This document shows, in pieces, positions 9,067 through 18,800 of a stretch of DNA of 64,000 nt. The DNA lies in contig DDFC01000023.1 of NCBI GenBank assembly GCA_002336895.1, positions 23,582-87,581 of the forward strand, given 5' to 3'. The stretch comes from Verrucomicrobiaceae bacterium UBA1938. GTDB lineage: Bacteria > Verrucomicrobiota > Verrucomicrobiia > Verrucomicrobiales > Verrucomicrobiaceae. Each line of letters opens with the position of its first letter. Position 1 is the first letter of the stretch. The position numbers were made by a program, and so were the translations under genes. Below the pieces are notes generated by a model. The model was not told where the DNA came from. It made no database searches and worked only from the letters and a program-made list of their open reading frames with translations.

Positions 9067-9080
9067 TCATCCGCTAATCT
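9051..9080 (+). promoter_or_regulatory. Candidate leaderless promoter for the first large paralogue
   Basis: TCGACA (9051-9056) and TAATCT (9075-9080) are separated by 18 bp. The ATG lies only 7 nt after the -10 hexamer, so transcription would begin at or next to the start codon. The same arrangement recurs before the second paralogue. Confidence 0.5.
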
Positions 9081-9087
9081 CTCTGGC

Positions 9088-12000
9088 ATGCACCGCCCCT
9101 GCATCTTGCTTTTTCTTTTCACCTTCATCACCCTGGCCCACAGCGCGGAGCCAGCCAAAGACAAAGCAGCGACTCTAAGCGCCGCTCCAGCCCCCGCCCC
9201 CGTGGACTTGGATGCAAAAACCCTTCTGATGCAAAAGATGGATGAGATCATCATCCCCTCCGTTCGTTTCAAAAAGGCCACACCTGGGCAGGCGCTCGAA
9301 TTTCTCCGCAAGAAGAGCCTTGAGCTGGACAAATCACCCGCTGCTTCAGATCAGAAGGGGGTCAATATCATCCTTCGCACGCCCGACACACCAGACGGCC
9401 CCCGCATCACTCTGAACCTGAAGAATGTGACGCTTGCCAAAGCCCTCCTCGCCGTCGTCGAGCAGGCTGTGATGGTCTTCAAGGTGGAGGCCCAGGGCGT
9501 GGTTGTTTCAGACATGCATGCCTACCGGGACGAAAGACACACGCGCACCATCAATGTGTCTCCCGATTTCCTCTCCGCCGGTCGTCCTACCCCTGACAAG
9601 CCATCGCCTGTTGATCCCTTTGCAGCTCCCCCGCCAGAAGCCGATCCCTCCACTTCCCGGCATCGGTGGAAAACCGCGCAGCAAATCCTCGAAGCAGCAG
9701 GCATCCCATTCCCCGAAAACAGCAGCGCCTCCTTCAATCCGCTCACGAGCCAGCTCACCGTCACCAATACCCTGCCCAATCTCGACCTCGTCGAAGGTTA
9801 TGCGAATTCCATACAGCGGCCTCTCCCGGCCACCGTTGCCTACACCCTCACCATCATCGAAGGGCCGGGGGAACTCATCCGTGATGCCTGCACACAAGCA
9901 TCACGCCAGGCCGATGCCGCACCGGCTCTCGCCGCACTGCTCAATCATGCCGGCAAGCCAGACTCCAATGTCCGTGTCGTCAGCGATGCATTTGTCGAAG
10001 CCCAATCCGGAACCCGCGCAACTCTGCACGCCGTGCGCGAGCACCGTTTCACGGCGGACTTCAAGCTTGATGCTCAAGGCCACGCCGCCAGCACGCAGGA
10101 AACGCACCCGCTCGGCCTGCATCTGGACATTGAACCCTCGGCCGGGTCAGACGGTGCCAGCATTGAAACAACGCTCAGCCTGAGCCTGAACCCCGCCCCG
10201 TCAGTTCAGCGGCAGGCCACCGTCAGCACTCCGCTCACCGGTCATCCTGCGGAGTTTCCGCTCACAGACATTCCTGGCACAAAAATCACAACCTCCTTCA
10301 GCCTCAGCACCCGTGCCACCAGGCTCATTGGCATCACCAAGGCCGTCGGCACCCCTCAGGAAAAGGCAGACATCCTGCGCGCCGTGTTTATCTCCGCCGC
10401 GATTCGCCGCGTAGGGCATGGGTCCAGACAGCAGCAGGTGGCCTCACCAGCTCCCCTCCCGGAGGGAATGCTCTTTGCCAGCCTGCAGGTGCCAGACGCC
10501 TTGTTTGATGCCGTGCTCCATGAATGCCAGCCCGCCACACTTCAGTCATGGCTGGCTCGCGCCGGGGCCTCGTTCCCACCAGGCTCAGTCCTCGATCATC
10601 ACGAAGGCGTGTTGCGTTGCGTGAACACCCCTGACAACCTCGCTCTCATCATGGCGCTCGTGGATCAAAGACTCGCTGATGCACCCAAAACCATCGCCCT
10701 CACTTTCCACACCATCGCAGCTCCCGCGCCCCTGCTCCGCGATCTCACGCGCCAGACTCTGGCCTCTGCCGATGACACCTCCATGTTCGCCGCCGTCGAG
10801 GCTGCAGCAGGCCGTGGCGAAGCCCGCTTCCTGAGCTCCACCTTTGTCGAAACCAAACCCGGAAACCGCGTCACTCAGCAAGCCGCCCCCGAGCACCGCT
10901 ATCTCGAAAGCCAGGACTCTGATGACCACGGACGCCCCAGTTTTAGCTTCGACACCCGCCATACAGGCGCCCTGCTGGAAGCCGAGCCAGTCATCGGCCC
11001 AGACAACCGCACCGTGGAACTGACCCTCAACCACGAACTCCATTCCGCACCGCCCGTCACGCACCGCCTCCATTTCGGCGATCCCGCATCTCAGCAGCCT
11101 TTCGACATCCCCGCTACAGATTTCAACCTCCACAAGACTACAACGGGAATCAACCTTTCCCCAGGCAGCACCCGGCTCCTGTCATTCATCCCACCCTCCG
11201 GCCGCGATGAAACCGGCGTGCTCTGGGCCACCTTTGTGAAATGCGATGTCATACCACAAGTGGCCAGATCTCCTTACTTCCAGATCACGCCCCCTGCACC
11301 ATCCAAGAGTGCCCAAGAGGTTCACACCCGCGCCTATCGCATCCCTCCAGATTTTCTTTCTGCAGGCGGAGATGCTGGCGACCCGGACGGCAACAAGAAG
11401 CCAAAAACAGCCCGGGATATACTTGAAGCTGTGGGCATCTCCTTTCCCCCAGGCACGGCCGCCTATTGCTCCACTACGCCATCGCCCAGTCTGGTGGTCA
11501 CCAACACGAATGAAAACCTCGACCTGATAGAAGCTTACGTGGGCGGAGGCTGTTACTCGCCGATCCACCCCGTCTCCATCACTCTTCATGTCGTACAGGG
11601 ACCAGGCCCGCTCCTGCGCCGCCTTACGGCCCAGGCTTCCGGCAAAAACAACCACAGGACAGAACTCAACGAACTCCTCGCCGCAGTCAAAGCAGGCACC
11701 CTGCAGCATCTCGACATGGCGCACATCGAGACCAAGTCCGGCGTCCGCGCCACCACCGTCCAGGCCACCAAACACTCCGCCATCACCGAAGTCAGCGTAA
11801 ATGACAAAGGCGAAACCTTCTACACGCAAGAGCCACACGAAGTCGGCCTCAACTTCGAACTCGAACCCACTGTCGCCGCAGACATCGCTACCATCGACCT
11901 CACCCTCTCCGCCGAATACCACACCGCCCCTCCCCTCGAACACCGCGAGAACCTCACCGATGCTCAGGGCCACCGCCTCGAGTTTCCCCTCACTGACTTC

Positions 12001-12153
12001 TTCACCTCCAAAACCGTCACCGGCATCACCATTCCCTCCGGCTCCGCACGCCTCCTCTCCCTCTACAAGCCTACCGGCAAACCCGAGTTTGAAAAAGAGG
12101 ACATCCTCCAGGCCATCTTCATCACCTGTGACATCCTGCGCCCAGAAAAGTAA
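9088..12153 (+). CDS. Large exported protein with a secretin N-domain and three secretin-like modules (paralogue 1)
   Basis: 1021 residues from the ATG at 9088; upstream in-frame codons would precede the signal peptide and are rejected. A signal peptide (MHRPCILLFLFTFITLAHSA) leads to an STN/secretin N-domain at about 50-142 (MDEIIIPSVRFKKATPGQAL, EFLRKKSLELDKSP). Three diverged modules follow, at about 153-450, 475-735 and 760-1021. Each runs: VPPDFLS-like strand; a GI-FP-G-S-FNP-T-L-V-NT-NLDLIEA unit; a GPG-LLR helix; ET-SG-R-T; then LEPTVAADIATIDLTLSAEY and FPLTDFFTSKTVTGITIPSG, resembling the C-terminal beta region of secretins. No transmembrane pore, lipobox or enzyme motif is evident. 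The function is unknown; a periplasmic or outer-membrane scaffold is inferred. Confidence 0.75.
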   Translation: MHRPCILLFLFTFITLAHSAEPAKDKAATLSAAPAPAPVDLDAKTLLMQKMDEIIIPSVRFKKATPGQALEFLRKKSLELDKSPAASDQKGVNIILRTPDTPDGPRITLNLKNVTLAKALLAVVEQAVMVFKVEAQGVVVSDMHAYRDERHTRTINVSPDFLSAGRPTPDKPSPVDPFAAPPPEADPSTSRHRWKTAQQILEAAGIPFPENSSASFNPLTSQLTVTNTLPNLDLVEGYANSIQRPLPATVAYTLTIIEGPGELIRDACTQASRQADAAPALAALLNHAGKPDSNVRVVSDAFVEAQSGTRATLHAVREHRFTADFKLDAQGHAASTQETHPLGLHLDIEPSAGSDGASIETTLSLSLNPAPSVQRQATVSTPLTGHPAEFPLTDIPGTKITTSFSLSTRATRLIGITKAVGTPQEKADILRAVFISAAIRRVGHGSRQQQVASPAPLPEGMLFASLQVPDALFDAVLHECQPATLQSWLARAGASFPPGSVLDHHEGVLRCVNTPDNLALIMALVDQRLADAPKTIALTFHTIAAPAPLLRDLTRQTLASADDTSMFAAVEAAAGRGEARFLSSTFVETKPGNRVTQQAAPEHRYLESQDSDDHGRPSFSFDTRHTGALLEAEPVIGPDNRTVELTLNHELHSAPPVTHRLHFGDPASQQPFDIPATDFNLHKTTTGINLSPGSTRLLSFIPPSGRDETGVLWATFVKCDVIPQVARSPYFQITPPAPSKSAQEVHTRAYRIPPDFLSAGGDAGDPDGNKKPKTARDILEAVGISFPPGTAAYCSTTPSPSLVVTNTNENLDLIEAYVGGGCYSPIHPVSITLHVVQGPGPLLRRLTAQASGKNNHRTELNELLAAVKAGTLQHLDMAHIETKSGVRATTVQATKHSAITEVSVNDKGETFYTQEPHEVGLNFELEPTVAADIATIDLTLSAEYHTAPPLEHRENLTDAQGHRLEFPLTDFFTSKTVTGITIPSGSARLLSLYKPTGKPEFEKEDILQAIFITCDILRPEK

Positions 12154-12264
12154 TCCTGTCACACAGTCAAAAGCATCACCCCAAGTTCGCAGCTCGCGCT
12201 TTCTTATGCTCCTTAGTTAGCAGAGCGAAGGAGGCCCCCCTTTCCGTCTCCCATTCACCATTTC

Positions 12265-12358
12265 CTCAGCCGCCAGGCAGCCCATCAGCGGCAGCCCGGC
12301 GGCTTTTTCTTACCCACGCTTGCAGGATCTTTGGACATCCTTCTCGACACCCCGCCCC
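12265..12358 (+). repeat. Duplicated intergenic segment, copy 2
   Basis: Near-identical to 8972-9066 and in the same relation to the following gene, with the same terminator hairpin and TCGACA hexamer. It shows that the two large genes arose by tandem duplication of a gene together with its upstream control region. Confidence 0.9.
12268..12308 (+). terminator. Intrinsic terminator after the first large paralogue
   Basis: The stem AGCCGCC (12268-12274) pairs with GGCGGCT (12298-12304), followed by five T. This hairpin isolates the two paralogues transcriptionally. Confidence 0.8.
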
Positions 12359-12373
12359 CTTACCCGGTAGTCT
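12344..12373 (+). promoter_or_regulatory. Candidate leaderless promoter for the second large paralogue
   Basis: TCGACA (12344-12349), an 18 bp spacer and TAGTCT (12368-12373), then 7 nt to the ATG at 12381. Spacing is identical to the promoter of the first copy although the spacer sequence has drifted. Confidence 0.5.
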
Positions 12374-12380
12374 CACCAGC

Positions 12381-15300
12381 ATGCACCGCGCATGCCGCTT
12401 GATACTCCTTTTGGCCTTCACCGCCTTCGCATGCGGACAGGAATCAGCCAGGGAAACTTTGCAGTCTCAAAGCCCTGCCTCCGCCCCCGTGGATCTGGAT
12501 GGCACCGCTCGCCTGATTCAGAAAATGAACGAGATCATCATCCCCTCGGTTCATTTCAAAAACGCAACGCTTGAGCAGGCACTGGATTTTCTGCGCAAAA
12601 AAAGCCACGAATTGGACACTTCATCTGCACCCACCGGCACCAAAGGCATCAAGCTCATCCTTCGCCAGCCCGCGCCACCAGAGGAGATCCGCATCACCCT
12701 CGATTTGAAGGACGTGCCCTTTTCTGATGCCCTCCGCTATGTCGCTGAGCTAGGACAGATGGTGTACCGCGTGGATGCCGAAGGCGTGATTCTCTCAGAC
12801 AGGCATGCCTACGAAAGCGAAAGACACACCCGCACCTTCAGACTTCCGCCAGACTTCCTTTCCATCAGAGATTCAGAGGTTCCAGCCGCCCCAGCAGATC
12901 CCTTCGCATCAGCATCTACCCCCAAGCCCAGTCATCTAACAGGAAAGATCCCACGAAAGACCGCACAGCAAATCCTCGAAGCTGCAGGCATCACCTTCCC
13001 CGAAGGCAGCGGCGCCAGTTTCAATCCACTCACCAACCTGCTCAAAGTCACCAATACCCAGCCCAATCTCGATCTGATTGAAGCGTTGTGTGGTTCGATT
13101 CTCTACCATCCTCCCAAAATCATCGCCTTAACCCTGACCATCATCGAAGGCCCGGGTGACCTCGTCCGCCAGATCAATACAGATGCCTCCAAGTCTGCCG
13201 ATGCCGGCAGGCAGCTCACCAGCCTGCTCGATCTCGCACACAAGCCCGGCTCCTCAGTACGTGTCGCTGGCCATGCCTTCATCGAAACAAAATCTGGATA
13301 CCCCGTCACCACAGAAGCCGTGTCCGAACCCTGGCTTTCAAACCGTGCCCCCATAGATCTAAGCAGCCGCATCTCAGAAACAGCAGACCAGCAGCCCACC
13401 GGCCTGTGCCTCAATCTCGAACCTAGCATTCAGGCCGATGGACAGACCATCGATCTCAAACTCGACCTCGAATTACGCCAGCTTGCTTCCTCCGCAAAGG
13501 ATGCCCCCCACACAGACGGCACGACACCAGTGACAGACATTCCATCCCACCATCTTACCTCGAGTCTGATGATCCGCGATGGCACCACCAAGCTCGCAGG
13601 CATTGCAAGACCACCCGTCCTGCAGCAAAAAACCGACGACACCCTCTGGGCCGCGTTCATCACTACCGCCATTCGTTACGTGGAAAATCCGCCCCACTAT
13701 TTAGCGCTCGGCATCCCCTCCACTTCCACACCTCCCAAGGGCCTCTCCAGCATCACCTTCCAGATCCCGGCAGGCCTCTTTGAGTCCGTCATGGAACCCA
13801 CTTCTCAGCCTCTCAAGGCTTGGCTCATCGACCAGGGTGTCACCTTCCCCTCAGGCTCCGTGATCGAACTGAAAAACGACCTGCTTCAGATAACGAACAC
13901 GCAGGAAAACATAGACTCCATCTCCGTGCTGATCGCTGCCGCCTTGGAGAAAGCCCCCAAAACCGTCGCCGTCACACTGCACACCGTGCGCCTGCCCTCA
14001 TCTTATTTGCCAAAGCTCTCTCAGGCCGCACTCAACTCCACCGACCAAACTGCCGAATGGAAAGAAGTAGAATCCGCCGCTGCACGCGGCGAAGCCGTGT
14101 TCCTTGAATCCACCTTCTTCGAAACCAAATCCGGCACTCGATCCTCCCATGTGGCTGCACGCGCGTGCTACTTTCTGGATCAAACTCCCCCAAAAGACAA
14201 AAGCCCTCCCGCCATTTCCCTCGAGGACCAGACTCTCGGGTCTTCTCTGGAGTTAGAGCCCACCCTGGGCGCCGATGGTAGGACCATCGACGTGGACTAC
14301 GACCACGATCTGCATGTCACCGCGGCAGACAGCATCCGCGCGCTTAAAACCCGCAGCCACACCACCATGCACGAGGGGGAAATGAGACTCATCGCCCTGC
14401 ATCAGGACCTCGGCAGCAGCCATGCAGACCACATCTGGGCCACCTTCCTCCAATGCAACGTGGTGCCTCACTTCCCCACTCCTAGGCACACCTCAGCCAC
14501 CCGGCTCACTCCAGCGGCAGGAAAAGGCTCACTGGAAACAATCTCCTACCATGTCCCCCCGGATTTCATCACTCGGATCATGTCCCTCGACACCCCATCC
14601 ATGCAGGAATCTCCAGATCCATTCGCTGTAGGCAGTTCTATTCCCATACGCACAAACCAGCGCACTCATCATCCGTTAGAACATCTTGGTTTCACTTTTC
14701 CCGAAGGATCTTCCACAGCATTCAATCCAAAGACTTCCACGTTGGTTGTTCACAACACCCCCGCAAATCACGCACTGATCGCCGCCGCGATTGAAAAACA
14801 TATTCTCGCCCAGCCCAGCACCGTCGCCATCACCACCCACGTCCTCCAAGGCCCAGGCCCACTCTTGCGTCGCCTCGCCGCCCAGGCATCCCGCAAAAGC
14901 AACCACCGTGCAGAGTTCGATGAACTCCTCGCCGCAGCCAAATCCGGCACCGTCCTGCACCTCAACACCGCCCGCCTCGAAACCAAGCCCGGCACCCGCG
15001 CCACCGTCTATCAAGGCCACGAGCACAAAGCCATCTGCGAGTTCTCCCTGGATGAAACAGCCCAGCCCGTCCTCAAGCAAGAGGCACGATCTGTCGGTTT
15101 CAATGTCGAACTCCAACCCGACATAAGCAAAGACAGCCCCTTCGTGGATCTGATCATCTCCGCCGAATACCACACCGCCCCTCCCCTCGAACACCGCGAG
15201 CACCTCACCGACACCCAGGGCCACCGCCTCGATTTCCCCCTCACTGACTTCTTCACCTCCAAGACCACCACCGGCATCACCATTCCCTCCGGCACCGCGC

Positions 15301-15419
15301 GCCTCCTCTCCCTCTACAAACCCACCGGCAAACCCGAGTTCGAAAAAGAAGACATCCTCCAGGCCATCTTCATCACCTGCGACGTCCTGCGCATCAAGGA
15401 TCAGCCCGTCACCAAGTAG
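12381..15419 (+). CDS. Large exported protein with a secretin N-domain and three secretin-like modules (paralogue 2)
   Basis: 1012 residues, colinear with paralogue 1. A signal peptide (MHRACRLILLLAFTAFACGQ) precedes the STN/secretin N-domain (MNEIIIPSVHFKNATLEQAL, DFLRKKSHELDTSS) and three modules. Module signatures include ITFPEGSGASFNPLTNLLKV, TQPNLDLIEA, LTLTIIEGPGDLVRQ, LELEPTLGADGRTIDVDYDH and FPLTDFFTSKTTTGITIPSG. Most of the protein is roughly half identical to paralogue 1, but the last 78 or so residues differ at only six positions and the DNA there is over 90% alike, which points to gene conversion. No enzyme motif is seen. It ends in ITCDVLRIKDQPVTK. The function is unknown. Confidence 0.75.
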   Translation: MHRACRLILLLAFTAFACGQESARETLQSQSPASAPVDLDGTARLIQKMNEIIIPSVHFKNATLEQALDFLRKKSHELDTSSAPTGTKGIKLILRQPAPPEEIRITLDLKDVPFSDALRYVAELGQMVYRVDAEGVILSDRHAYESERHTRTFRLPPDFLSIRDSEVPAAPADPFASASTPKPSHLTGKIPRKTAQQILEAAGITFPEGSGASFNPLTNLLKVTNTQPNLDLIEALCGSILYHPPKIIALTLTIIEGPGDLVRQINTDASKSADAGRQLTSLLDLAHKPGSSVRVAGHAFIETKSGYPVTTEAVSEPWLSNRAPIDLSSRISETADQQPTGLCLNLEPSIQADGQTIDLKLDLELRQLASSAKDAPHTDGTTPVTDIPSHHLTSSLMIRDGTTKLAGIARPPVLQQKTDDTLWAAFITTAIRYVENPPHYLALGIPSTSTPPKGLSSITFQIPAGLFESVMEPTSQPLKAWLIDQGVTFPSGSVIELKNDLLQITNTQENIDSISVLIAAALEKAPKTVAVTLHTVRLPSSYLPKLSQAALNSTDQTAEWKEVESAAARGEAVFLESTFFETKSGTRSSHVAARACYFLDQTPPKDKSPPAISLEDQTLGSSLELEPTLGADGRTIDVDYDHDLHVTAADSIRALKTRSHTTMHEGEMRLIALHQDLGSSHADHIWATFLQCNVVPHFPTPRHTSATRLTPAAGKGSLETISYHVPPDFITRIMSLDTPSMQESPDPFAVGSSIPIRTNQRTHHPLEHLGFTFPEGSSTAFNPKTSTLVVHNTPANHALIAAAIEKHILAQPSTVAITTHVLQGPGPLLRRLAAQASRKSNHRAEFDELLAAAKSGTVLHLNTARLETKPGTRATVYQGHEHKAICEFSLDETAQPVLKQEARSVGFNVELQPDISKDSPFVDLIISAEYHTAPPLEHREHLTDTQGHRLDFPLTDFFTSKTTTGITIPSGTARLLSLYKPTGKPEFEKEDILQAIFITCDVLRIKDQPVTK

Positions 15420-15449
15420 CTCAGAGGCCCCACAACCACTCATACCGCA

Positions 15450-15810
15450 TGCGGTTGAAAACAGGTCTGCCTGGATCACAGACGATGGGAGTGCAGCAGG
15501 CTCTAGGGCGTGAAAGCACGAAGCGTCCCATTTGGACTGCGGTCGCGAAGTGAGGCACGAACGCAGCTACCGCTTTCCGCAGGCCGGTGAGTGTGCGCAG
15601 ACCACAGGCACCCGAAGGCGGAGAATGCTGGCATGCGCAGGCATTGTGTGTTTTCGAAAACCACGAGCCGCTCGAAAGCGGCAGCTGCGCTCATTCTTCG
15701 CTGCGCAGCCGCACTCCAAATTCAGACGCACGCCATGCCTGCTGATGATCCTTCACCGGCATGCTGCGTGCCCAGGCATGCGACTGGATGACAGACTGTT
15801 TTCAACGAAT
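15450..15810. repeat. Large imperfect palindromic intergenic element
   Basis: This fills most of the 398 bp gap between two convergent genes. The outer ends are inverted copies of GTTGAAAACAG (near 15454 and 15795). Inside, an arm at 15523-15587 starting GCGTCCCATTTGGACTGC and ending CCGCTTTCCGCAGGCCGG is mirrored at 15673-15729, whose complement reads GCGTCTGAATTTGGAGTGCG onward to GCCGCTTTCG. A related arm occurs at 60599-60704. It resembles a MITE-like or BIME-like repeat. It may also serve as a transcription barrier between the converging genes. Confidence 0.7.
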
Positions 15811-15817
15811 CGAGGCA

Positions 15818-18800
15818 TCACACCACACGCCGCCTTCTCATCAGCCCCGCGCCCAGCGCCACGCCCAGCAGCAGCATGCGCGATGGCTCCGGCACCGAAG
15901 AAATCACGCTGATCACACCGCCTGCGCTTCCGGAATCCAGAAAGTGGCTGATGTCCCAGGCGAGACTGAACGAGGAAATGTCCGGCAGAGCGAGATCGGT
16001 GTTCACATTGAAACCGCTGGCATCGACGGTGGTCCAGTCAAAGAGGTCAAAGCTGTTGCCCACAGCCAGCGTCGATCCCGTGAAACCGCTGGCAAACGCC
16101 ACGGTGATCGTGCCATCCAGCGTCATGTTCCCCACACCCACGATCCGGTCAAACTGACCCGCTGACTTGCCGTCGATGTCCATGCGAATGGAAGGCGTTC
16201 CACCCGCGCTGGCATCCATGACCAGATTGCCGTTGATGGTGAGGGTGCCGGAGAGATCCCCGCTCACCGCCCCTGGATTGATGCTGCCCGTACCGCTGAT
16301 CGTCACGCTGTTGCCCGAGTCGGGAGTGATGAAGCCGGTGCCGCCCAGAGTCCCTCCGGTGATGCTGACAGCTCCCGTCCCCGTGGCCGAGCCGCTGGTG
16401 TTGCTGGCCAGAAAGGTGCCCTGGCTGATCACGGTGCCACCGCTGTAGGTGTTGGCACCGCTCACTGCCATGATGCCGGCCCCGGTCTTGCTCAGTGCGC
16501 CGTTTTGCATCGTCGGCGTCACGGTGAAGGTGGCACCGCTGCTCACATTGAAGCTGCGCGTCTGGTTGTTGAGATCGACGACCATGTTGCCCGGCCCGGT
16601 GTCCTTGGTGATGGAGCTGGAGCCAGTGACCGTCACATCTCCGGCGAGTACGAGTTTGTCGTTCACCGGTGTGGCGGGCGGAGTCGCATTGCTGGTCACC
16701 AGCTGGATCGTCCCCTTGCTCATCGTCAGCCCTCCGGCACCGATGGTGTAGGTGCTGTCTGAACTGAACGCGGTGAAGCTTGAGGTTCCGGTGCTGCCGT
16801 AGGTCAGAGAGGTCATGTTCCAGGTGTCACCCGAGTGGGTGCCAAAGGTGCCGCTGCCAGTGACGATCACATTCCCCGTGTTGTTGATGCCGTAGATGTC
16901 CGCCAGCCCGGCATTGATGGTAAAGTCTCCGTACGTGCCCCCGCTCTGCAGCGTCAGCGTTCCCACCCCGTCCTTGGTGATCGCGTTGGCCCCGCCGGCC
17001 ACGCTGCTGTTGAGCAGCAGCGTGACTCCAGAGCCCACGTTGAGTCCGGCCGAGCCGGTCAGCGTCAGCGTGCTGTAGCGCAGCACATAGCTGTTTCCAC
17101 CCACCACATTCAGCGTGCTTCCAGCCATGTTCAGCCCGCCAAAGACGATCGTCTTGGTTTTGGCGGTGCTGCTCACATTACGGTTCACATCCACGGTGGC
17201 GCTGCCGCTGATCGTCATCGAATTGCCGTAGTTCAGGGTCTGCGCGGTGGTGGTGCCGTCTCCATCCACCCGCACCTGCAGCGTGGTGCCGTCCCCCATC
17301 GCGATGGAGCCGGTGCCAAAGAGCTTGTTCGTGGTGGGGTTGGCGCCGCTGTAGGCGGTGGTGTCCGTCCCCAGCAGTATGCCTCCATTCAGCGTGGTGC
17401 CACCGCTGTAGGTGTTGGAGCCCGCCGCAGAGCTGGTCAGCGAGAGCGTGCCCGCGCCGCTCTTGGTCAGCGCCACGGTGCCGGTGCCGTTCACGATGCT
17501 GCCGGAAAAAACGCCCGCACCATTCACCGTCAGCCGTGCCGCTGTGGAGCTGCTGTTCGTCACGCTGCCGCTGCTGCCGTTGAAGTTGTTCACCGTCTGG
17601 CTCGTGCCACCCAGATCCACGGTGCCGCTGTTCACCGTGAGATCCCCCGTCGGATCCCCCAGCGTGCCGCTGCCGCTGAGCTGCAGCGTGCCACCACCCA
17701 CGGTGGTGCCGCCGGTGTAGGTGTTCACTGCGGTAAATTTGAGCGTGCCGGCACCTTCCTTGTCCACGCTCCCGTTCTGCACCACGGGTGCCACGGTGAA
17801 AGTGGCCCCGCTGGACACCGTGAAGACACGGCTGGCACCATTCAGATCCAGCAGCCTGATGCCCGATCCTGTGGAATTCAGACTGGCTGTGCCCGTGATG
17901 CTCACATCACTCTGCAGCACCACCTTGGTGGTCACTCCCGCATTGGAGGCGTTCACCGTGATCGCCCCGCCGCTCATGCTGAAGCCCCCGGCCCCGATGG
18001 TGTAGGTGCTGTTGCTTGAGACTGCATTGAAGTTGGATCCGCTGCTCGTGGAGTTGTACGTCAGCGAGTTCATCGTCCAGGTGTCGCCTGAATGGCTGGT
18101 AATATTTGCCGTGCCGGACACCGTCACATCCGCCATGTTACCGGTGCCGCTCAGGTCCACATTCCCGCCATTGAGCGCCAGATTGCCAAACGTCCCCGCA
18201 TTGATGGCCAGCGATCCCGCCCCCGTTTTCGTGATCGAATTGGTGGTCGTCGCGATGGAGTTCAGCGTCAGCGCCGCCGGCGTGCTGTTGGCGTTGACCA
18301 CATTGAAGGTCGCGTTGCCCGTCAGCGTCACCGTGCCAAACCGGACTCCGTAGTTGTTTCCATCCGTCACCGTCAGCGTGTTGGCTCCGATGCTCAGGGT
18401 GCCCAGCGCGATGACCTTCCCGGCGGCGGTGGTGCCGCTCGCACGGTCCACGTTGATCGTCGAGTCCGCCGTCACAGTGGTGTTGTACGCACCCAGGGTG
18501 AGAGTCTGCGGACTCGCGACGGTGGAGTTGCCGTCCCCATTGGCCAGCACCTGCAGGGTGCCACCGTTCAGCATGAGGGCGTTTGCGGAGTTTCCCAGCA
18601 GCTTGATCAGCGTGCCGCTCGTGGTCGTTGTATCCACCACGCTGAGGATCCCTGCATTCAGGTTGATGGTCCCCGTCAGGCTGGAGTTGTTTCCCGTGAG
18701 TGTGAGCGTGCCCGCCCCGGTCTTCGTCAAGCCAGCCGACCCAGCCAGCACCGATGAAATGGCGGCATTCGCATTCGCCGTCAGCGTTGGCGTGGTGCCG

